Below are positions 1 through 3,825 of a stretch of 5,830 nt of DNA, piece by piece. The notes under the pieces were generated by a model, which saw only the letters and a list, made by a program, of their open reading frames with translations, searched no databases and had not been told where the DNA came from. The stretch is taken from positions 1 to 5,830 of the forward strand of contig JAOUIC010000130.1 of the NCBI GenBank assembly GCA_029884275.1, in the 5' to 3' direction. This DNA comes from Gemmatimonadota bacterium (GTDB lineage: Bacteria > Gemmatimonadota > Gemmatimonadetes > Gemmatimonadales > GWC2-71-9). A program made the position numbers and the translations under genes. Numbering within the stretch: position 1 is the first letter of the stretch; each line of letters begins with the position of its first letter.

Positions 1-123
1 ACAGCCCGCCGGGAGCGGAAAAGTCCCCTCATGCGGAGATGGTGTCAACTGGCCGCGGGTGGTGCGCCCGGTTAGCTTGAGCACTTGCGGAATAGACCGC
101 TGTTCGACGGCTGTTTGACAATC

Positions 124-127
124 GAGG
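124..127 (+). promoter_or_regulatory. Ribosome binding site (GAGG) for the pseudo-helicase
   Basis: GAGG lies six bases before the ATG at 134. The alternative TTG at 128 would directly abut it, which is too close for initiation. This decides the start in favour of ATG. Confidence 0.65.
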
Positions 128-133
128 TTGGCG

Positions 134-1600
134 ATGTCGGGATTCGAAGAGTTGCATCTGGAGCCGGCGGTGGGTGCCGCGCTCGAGTCGTTTGGGTATG
201 CCGCCGGCGACGCGGCCGTGCGCGATCAGGCACCCACCGCGGCACGCGGCCACAACCTGGCCCTGACCTGCCCTCCCTCGGCCCGGTACGCGGTCCCCGC
301 CCTCGCCGGTCTCGTCAGCACGATGGCCCGGGAGCATCGCCCGGGGCTGGTCCTCGCTCCTGCCGCCGCCCTCACCGAGTGGTCCGCGGTTCTGCTGCCG
401 CTGTGTGAAGCCGCCGGCATCCCCTTCCTCGCTTCCGATCTTCCCGTCCGGGCCACCCGCCTGCTTCGGGAAGGACGCCTCCGGCTGCTGCTCACCACTC
501 CGGACACGGCGCTCACCTTGCGCCAGCGTTCCGTGCTCAAGCTCGAGGAGATCGGACACCTGGTCCTCGCCTGGCCCGAGCTGTACGAGAACGAGGAAGC
601 GCTGGCGGCGCTGATGCAGGACCTCCCTCAGGAATCCCAGCGCATCCTGATTCCCGTGGCGCCCCGGGCGGCGCACCCGCTCGCGGAGCGCTACGTCCGC
701 CGGGCGCACGTCACCGGCCCACTCCAGGCCTCCACCCCGACATCCACCGCGGTCCGGGGCGCGGTCGTCCCGCTTTCCCAGCGGTCCTCCGCGCTGGCGT
801 CACTGATCGAGACGGAGGATCCTGCCCGTCTCGTGGTCTGGTGCGTCGATGCGCGGAGCGCAGCCGACGCGCGGGCGAGTCTGCCCGCCAGCGGCGACAC
901 GATGTCGGTGGTGAGCGGCGACACCCCGACGGCTGACCTGATCGTGGCCTGGGACCTCCCCACCCCGGCGCGGCTGGCGGAGCTCCGGGAGAAGGGCGAG
1001 GTGGTCCTGCTGGTCCCGCCCCATGCGCTGTCCTACACCGCCACGCTGGCGACCCGGCTCACGCCGGTGCGGATCCACGGCTCGGTTGACGCCGCGAGGG
1101 ACCGGACGACCCGGAACCGCGCGGCCATCGAAGAACTGGTCCGCCACGGCGGCCTCGACGCCGAGCTCCTGATGCTCGACCCCCTGTTCGAACGGCACGA
1201 CCCGGCGACGATCGCCGCCGCGACCTACCGCCTCTGGCAGGCCATGCCGGCCGCGGCACCGGCCGCCACGACCGAAACGGGCGCGGCCCGGCGGGAGGGC
1301 GGGAGCGTGGCGAGGGTCTGGATCGGGGTCGGCCGGAAGGATGGCGCGGGTCCCAACGACATCATGGCGGCGCTGACCCGCGAGGCGGGGGTTGCGGCGG
1401 GGGCGATCGGCCGGATCGAAATCCGCGAGATGTTCTCGCTGGTCGAGGTTCCGGCGGCTGAAGCGGAGGAGATCGCGCGCAACATCGCCGGAAAGACCGT
1501 TCGCCGGCGAACCGTCAACGCCCGGGTTGACCGCGGCGGCAGCGGGGAGAAGACCGGGAGCCGCGCGGCCGGGCCGCGGACTCGCCGGCCAGCGCATTAG
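134..1600 (+). CDS. DEAD-box helicase-like protein with a degenerate ATPase core and an intact DbpA-type RNA-binding domain
   Basis: The 488-residue protein has the layout of a DEAD-box RNA helicase but none of its catalytic motifs. Residues 4-40 (FEELHLEP..., ending ARGHN) match the helicase N-terminus. The Walker A site is replaced by LTCPPSARYAVP (44-55). Motif Ia survives as LVLAPAAAL (72-80) and Ib as TTPDTAL (121-127). The DEAD box reads LAWPELYE (145-152) and the SAT motif reads IPVAP (173-177). The second RecA lobe (about 230-315) is short, keeping an LVVWCVDAR strand and WDLP but no arginine-finger HRxGRxGR. A helical region and an Ala-rich linker (about 370-390) lead to a good DbpA-type RNA-binding domain (391-468, with VWIGVGRKDG, NDIMAAL and SLVEVP) and a basic tail. 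It should therefore bind RNA but not hydrolyse ATP. This is inferred from motifs; the biological role is unknown. I chose the ATG over an in-frame TTG at 128 because of ribosome-site spacing. Confidence 0.85.
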   Translation: MSGFEELHLEPAVGAALESFGYAAGDAAVRDQAPTAARGHNLALTCPPSARYAVPALAGLVSTMAREHRPGLVLAPAAALTEWSAVLLPLCEAAGIPFLASDLPVRATRLLREGRLRLLLTTPDTALTLRQRSVLKLEEIGHLVLAWPELYENEEALAALMQDLPQESQRILIPVAPRAAHPLAERYVRRAHVTGPLQASTPTSTAVRGAVVPLSQRSSALASLIETEDPARLVVWCVDARSAADARASLPASGDTMSVVSGDTPTADLIVAWDLPTPARLAELREKGEVVLLVPPHALSYTATLATRLTPVRIHGSVDAARDRTTRNRAAIEELVRHGGLDAELLMLDPLFERHDPATIAAATYRLWQAMPAAAPAATTETGAARREGGSVARVWIGVGRKDGAGPNDIMAALTREAGVAAGAIGRIEIREMFSLVEVPAAEAEEIARNIAGKTVRRRTVNARVDRGGSGEKTGSRAAGPRTRRPAH

Positions 1601-1884
1601 CGGTGGTTGATCAGCTGCTTCAGGGTTCGCCCGGCGCGGAACACCGGCGCGAGGGAGGCCTTGATGCTGATGGCCCGCCCGGTTCTGGGGTTCCGGCCGG
1701 TGCGGGCCTTCCGCTTGCGGACCTCGAAGTGGCCGAAACCGCTGATCTGGACTTTCCGGCCGCGGCGCAGTTCCGAGCCGACCAGGCCGTCGGCGCCGAA
1801 CAGCGCTTCGATGATGCGGGCCGCCTCCGCCTTGGGTCGACCGAGTCGCGAGGCGAGCGCGGCGACCAGTTCCGGTTTGTGCAC
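1597..1884 (-). CDS. hup: HU family DNA-binding protein (GTG start)
   Basis: A 95-residue histone-like protein that, as a dimer, binds and bends DNA in the nucleoid. It begins MHKPELVAALASRLG, a typical HU N-terminal helix pair. The family signature follows: GFGHFEVRKRKARTGRNPRTG at about 49-69, with the intercalating proline at position 66 in the beta-arm. It ends with the usual basic C-terminal helix (FRAGRTLKQLINHR). HU proteins are usually about 90 residues, so the length fits. The open frame continues upstream to an ATG at 1995, but those 37 extra residues do not resemble HU, and a GGAG sits five bases before the GTG, so GTG is preferred. The gene is read against its neighbours. Its TAA stop overlaps the TAG of the pseudo-helicase, and it diverges from tdk. 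IHF subunits share this fold, but the sequence and lack of extensions look more HU-like. Confidence 0.94.
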   Translation of the reverse strand: MHKPELVAALASRLGRPKAEAARIIEALFGADGLVGSELRRGRKVQISGFGHFEVRKRKARTGRNPRTGRAISIKASLAPVFRAGRTLKQLINHR

Positions 1885-1889
1885 GCGGG

Positions 1890-1893
1890 CTCC
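1890..1893 (-). promoter_or_regulatory. Ribosome binding site (GGAG) fixing the HU GTG start
   Basis: On the minus strand GGAG lies five bases upstream of the GTG at 1884. It supports the 95-residue HU over the 132-residue upstream start. Confidence 0.65.
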
Positions 1894-1914
1894 GGGCTCC
1901 AGGGTGGGGCGGAG

Positions 1915-1944
1915 AGTATATCGCGTGGCGGTTCCGGCCCGCAA
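1915..1944 (-). promoter_or_regulatory. Candidate promoter of the HU gene
   Basis: On the minus strand a -10-like TATACT (1920-1915, five of six to consensus) follows a weak -35 TTGCGG (1944-1939, three of six) at 18 bases. The AT-rich hexamer stands out in very GC-rich surroundings. Transcription would start near 1908, giving a leader of about 24 bases that includes the ribosome site. Confidence 0.5.
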
Positions 1945-1955
1945 GCCGAGTCCGC

Positions 1956-1984
1956 TTGACCCGTCCCGCCGCGGGGCGTATCGT
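1956..1984 (+). promoter_or_regulatory. Candidate promoter of tdk
   Basis: TTGACC (1956-1961, five of six to the -35 consensus) is separated by exactly 17 bases from TATCGT (1979-1984, four of six to -10). Transcription would start near 1991, about 27 bases before the tdk ATG. The -10 context GTATCGTCC is nearly the same as that in front of gcvH (GTATCCTCC). Confidence 0.6.
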
Positions 1985-2003
1985 CCGCTCTGCACCCCTT
2001 GCC

Positions 2004-2008
2004 AGAGG
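2004..2008 (+). promoter_or_regulatory. Ribosome binding site (AGAGG) for tdk
   Basis: AGAGG lies nine bases before the ATG at 2018. It supports that start over the much longer upstream open frame, whose N-terminal part is only a shadow of the HU gene. Confidence 0.5.
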
Positions 2009-2017
2009 CCGCTCAGG

Positions 2018-2623
2018 ATGTATCACGGGTCCCACCCCGGCTGGATCGAGGTCATCGCCGGCGTCATGTTCAGCGGCAAGAGCGAGGAGCTCATTCGCCG
2101 CGTGCGCCGCGCGATTATCGCCCGCCGCAAGGTGCAGGTCTTCAAGTCGCACCTCGACTCCCGCTACACCGGCCTCTACACGGTCTCGTCGCATGACGGG
2201 AAGGAACTGGAGGCGGCGCCGATCGACTCCGCCGCCGAGATCTTCCGGCAGGCGCGGCCCACCACCGAGCTGGTCGCCATCGACGAGGCGCAGTTTCTCG
2301 ATCCCGAGATCGTGACCGTGGCGAGCGCGCTGGCCGCGCGGGGCGTCCGCGTGATCCTGGCGGGCACGGACACCGACTTCCGGGGTGAACCGTTCGGCGC
2401 GATGGGAGCACTGCTTGCCATCGCGGAGTCGGTGGACAAGCTGCAGGCGATCTGCGTGGTGTGCGGTGATCTCGCCACCCGGAACCAGCGGCTGGTCGAC
2501 GGGCGTCCCGCCCGTTACGAGTCCCCCACCATTCTGGTCGGCGGCCGCGAGAGCTACGAGGCGCGGTGCCGGCACTGCCACCGCGTTCCCCGGAAGGACG
2601 AGGACCAGACGGCGCTCTTGTAA
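2018..2623 (+). CDS. tdk: Thymidine kinase, type II
   Basis: Phosphorylates thymidine to dTMP with ATP in the cytoplasm, as part of pyrimidine salvage. The 201-residue product has the hallmarks of the type II (TK1-like) family: a P-loop GVMFSGKS at 15-22 followed by EEL, a DEAQF motif at 89-93 carrying the catalytic glutamate, and TDTDFRGEPF at 117-126. There are also two cysteine pairs for a structural zinc (C146/C149 and C184/C187), and the thymidine-binding lasso before and around GGRESYEARC. Length is normal for the family. The open frame extends upstream through the HU region, but homology begins only shortly before WIEVIAGVMFSGKS, and the ATG at 2018 has a ribosome site. It has its own promoter-like site, diverges from HU, and is followed 50 bases later by coaE. 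All motifs are intact, so an active enzyme is expected. Confidence 0.97.
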   Translation: MYHGSHPGWIEVIAGVMFSGKSEELIRRVRRAIIARRKVQVFKSHLDSRYTGLYTVSSHDGKELEAAPIDSAAEIFRQARPTTELVAIDEAQFLDPEIVTVASALAARGVRVILAGTDTDFRGEPFGAMGALLAIAESVDKLQAICVVCGDLATRNQRLVDGRPARYESPTILVGGRESYEARCRHCHRVPRKDEDQTALL

Positions 2624-2647
2624 GGGCCGCCCATGGGCGGCCCCTAC
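2620..2647. repeat. Near-perfect 28-base palindrome at the tdk stop codon
   Basis: The core 2624-2643 is a perfect inverted repeat (GGGCCGCCCA and its complement). It extends outward as GTA/TAC with one A-C mismatch (2623/2644), and the tdk TAA stop lies inside the left arm. As RNA it would fold into an 8-pair GC stem with a CATG loop. No U-run follows, so it is a poor classical intrinsic terminator. It could be a dispersed REP-like element, a weak terminator or an mRNA-stabilising hairpin between tdk and coaE. Confidence 0.75.
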
Positions 2648-2673
2648 CAGCGCGCCGTCTGCAGCGTCGCCCC

Positions 2674-3279
2674 ATGATCCACATCGCCCTGACCGGGAAC
2701 GTCGCGGCCGGCAAGTCGTCGGTGGCCCGCCTGTTCCACGACTGGGGCGCCACCGTCATCGACTCTGATCAGCTGGTGCGCGAGGTGCAGGCGCCCGGCA
2801 CTCCGGTTCTCGCCGAGATCGCGGGCGCCTTTGGCGCCGGCATCCTCCTGCCCGACGGCACCCTCGATCGTGCCGCACTCCGCCGGCGCATCCTGGGCGA
2901 CGACCAGGCCCGGCGTCGCCTCGAGGCCATCGTGCATCCGGCGGTGGAGCGCCAGCGGGAGCGGCGGCTCGAGGAGGCGCGCCGCCGCGGCGACCGCCTG
3001 GTGGTGAGCGACATCCCGCTGCTCTTCGAGGTCCTCGACCCTGCGGCATTCGACGCGGTGGTGCTGGTGGATGCGCCGGAGGCCACACGACTGGAACGCC
3101 TGGTCCGCAACCGGGGATTGGACGAGGCGGAAGCCCGCCGGCTCATCGCCAGCCAGCTCCCGAGCGCCGCGAAGCGGCAGTGGCCTGGCCGGCTCTTCAT
3201 CATCGACAACGATGGGGATACCGCGACCCTGGAGCACCGCGCTCGGGAGGTATGGGAAGGACTGAACGCTCACCCTTGA
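2674..3279 (+). CDS. coaE: Dephospho-CoA kinase
   Basis: Catalyses the last step of coenzyme A synthesis, ATP-dependent phosphorylation of the 3'-hydroxyl of dephospho-CoA. The 201-residue length is typical. Visible motifs are the P-loop GNVAAGKSS (8-16), the substrate-site DSD (30-32), the HP pair at 88-89 in the CoA domain, DIPLLFE (113-119), and the lid region with RNRGLDEAEARRLIASQLP (145-163) followed by AAKR. Near the C-terminus FIIDNDGD (175-182) matches the usual IxNxG-like strand. The ATG is chosen because MIHIALTGNVAAGKS begins just as the family does, and the upstream open frame is only read-through of the tdk 3' end. No clear ribosome site precedes it, and no promoter was found, so it is probably expressed with tdk, unless the intervening palindrome stops transcription. 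Confidence 0.96.
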   Translation: MIHIALTGNVAAGKSSVARLFHDWGATVIDSDQLVREVQAPGTPVLAEIAGAFGAGILLPDGTLDRAALRRRILGDDQARRRLEAIVHPAVERQRERRLEEARRRGDRLVVSDIPLLFEVLDPAAFDAVVLVDAPEATRLERLVRNRGLDEAEARRLIASQLPSAAKRQWPGRLFIIDNDGDTATLEHRAREVWEGLNAHP

Positions 3280-3304
3280 TAAGGCCTCGGGGGGTCGGTA
3301 TCCT
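3276..3304 (+). promoter_or_regulatory. Candidate promoter of gcvH, overlapping the coaE stop
   Basis: TTGATA (3276-3281, five of six to -35) is followed after exactly 17 bases by TATCCT (3299-3304, four of six to -10). The -35 contains the TGA stop of coaE. Transcription would start near 3311, about 22 bases before the gcvH start. This suggests gcvH can be expressed independently of coaE. Confidence 0.55.
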
Positions 3305-3322
3305 CCCCGCACGCCAATTTCC

Positions 3323-3326
3323 GGAG
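3323..3326 (+). promoter_or_regulatory. Ribosome binding site (GGAG) fixing the gcvH GTG start
   Basis: GGAG lies six bases before the GTG at 3333. It supports GTG over the upstream in-frame extension, which overlaps coaE. Confidence 0.7.
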
Positions 3327-3332
3327 CCAGTT

Positions 3333-3722
3333 GTGGCTAACGTCCCCGCCGACCTCCTGTATACCCCCGAGCATGAATACGTCCGCAAGACCAGCGATCC
3401 GGCCGTGGTGGAGATCGGGGTCACGGACTATGCCCAGGGCGAACTGGGCGACATCGTCTTCCTCGACCTGCCCAAGGCCGGCGCCAGTTTCGAGCGGATG
3501 GGCGTCTTCGGGACGGTCGAGGCGGTCAAGGCGGTTTCCGAGTTGTTCTGTCCCCTGAGCGGGGTGGTCGTCGAGTCGAATGCCGCGCTCGACAGCGATC
3601 CCGGCACGGTGAATCGGGACCCCTACGGCGCCGGATGGATGGTCCGGCTTCGGGTTTCCAATCCGTCGGAGTTCGGCACGCTGCTCGATGCGGCGGCCTA
3701 TCAGGCCAGGATCGGCAGCTGA
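3333..3722 (+). CDS. gcvH: Glycine cleavage system H protein (GTG start)
   Basis: The lipoyl-bearing shuttle of the glycine cleavage system: it takes the aminomethyl group from the P protein to the T protein and is reoxidised by the L protein. The 129-residue product fits the family. It opens MANVPADLLYTPEHEYVR, followed by IGVTDYAQGELGDIVFLDLP (28-47). The lipoylation site is GTVEAVKAVSEL (60-71) with the modified lysine at 66. SGVVVESNAALDSDP and the DPYGAGWMVRLRV stretch (96-108) follow. The upstream in-frame sequence overlaps coaE and lacks H-protein similarity, so GTG with its GGAG is the start. It sits 53 bases after coaE, has its own promoter-like site, and is followed by a hairpin before gcvP. 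The usual neighbour gcvT is not between or before these genes. Confidence 0.97.
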   Translation: MANVPADLLYTPEHEYVRKTSDPAVVEIGVTDYAQGELGDIVFLDLPKAGASFERMGVFGTVEAVKAVSELFCPLSGVVVESNAALDSDPGTVNRDPYGAGWMVRLRVSNPSEFGTLLDAAAYQARIGS

Positions 3723-3754
3723 CCCTTCCGCCGCGCCAGTCATGTGATTCCAAT

Positions 3755-3783
3755 GACGCCCCGCCTCCCAGAGCCGGGGCGTC
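3755..3783 (+). terminator. Hairpin, possible partial terminator between gcvH and gcvP
   Basis: A perfect 9-base inverted repeat, GACGCCCCG (3755-3763) and CGGGGCGTC (3775-3783), encloses an 11-base loop. It is followed by TGTGTCTGTGTC, which is U-rich but not a true U-run. It resembles a leaky intrinsic terminator or an mRNA-processing hairpin that would leave gcvH transcript more abundant than gcvP. No strong promoter was found between it and gcvP. Confidence 0.55.
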
Positions 3784-3825
3784 TGTGTCTGTGTCATCCT
3801 CCACGCTGAACGAGACCACCAGTCC

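Noticed and set aside
1..75. Possible 3' end of an upstream gene, open in frame 1 to a TAG at 73-75
   Set aside because: Only 24 codons, no recognisable similarity and no GC-third-position bias, so it cannot be told from chance.
115..120. Perfect TTGACA before the pseudo-helicase
   Set aside because: A -10 at normal spacing would fall at about 138-143, inside the gene, and no TATAAT-like sequence is there. No convincing promoter for this gene was found in 1-133.
128..133. TTG start for the pseudo-helicase
   Set aside because: It directly abuts the GAGG ribosome site. The ATG six bases later has proper spacing.
800..2581. A 593-codon open frame on the minus strand
   Set aside because: It runs antisense to the pseudo-helicase and tdk and crosses HU out of frame. 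It has no recognisable domain and is low in complexity.
3280..3332. Glycine riboswitch before gcvH
   Set aside because: The gap is only 53 bases, too short for even one glycine aptamer, and the conserved aptamer core is absent. The same holds for the gcvH-gcvP gap.
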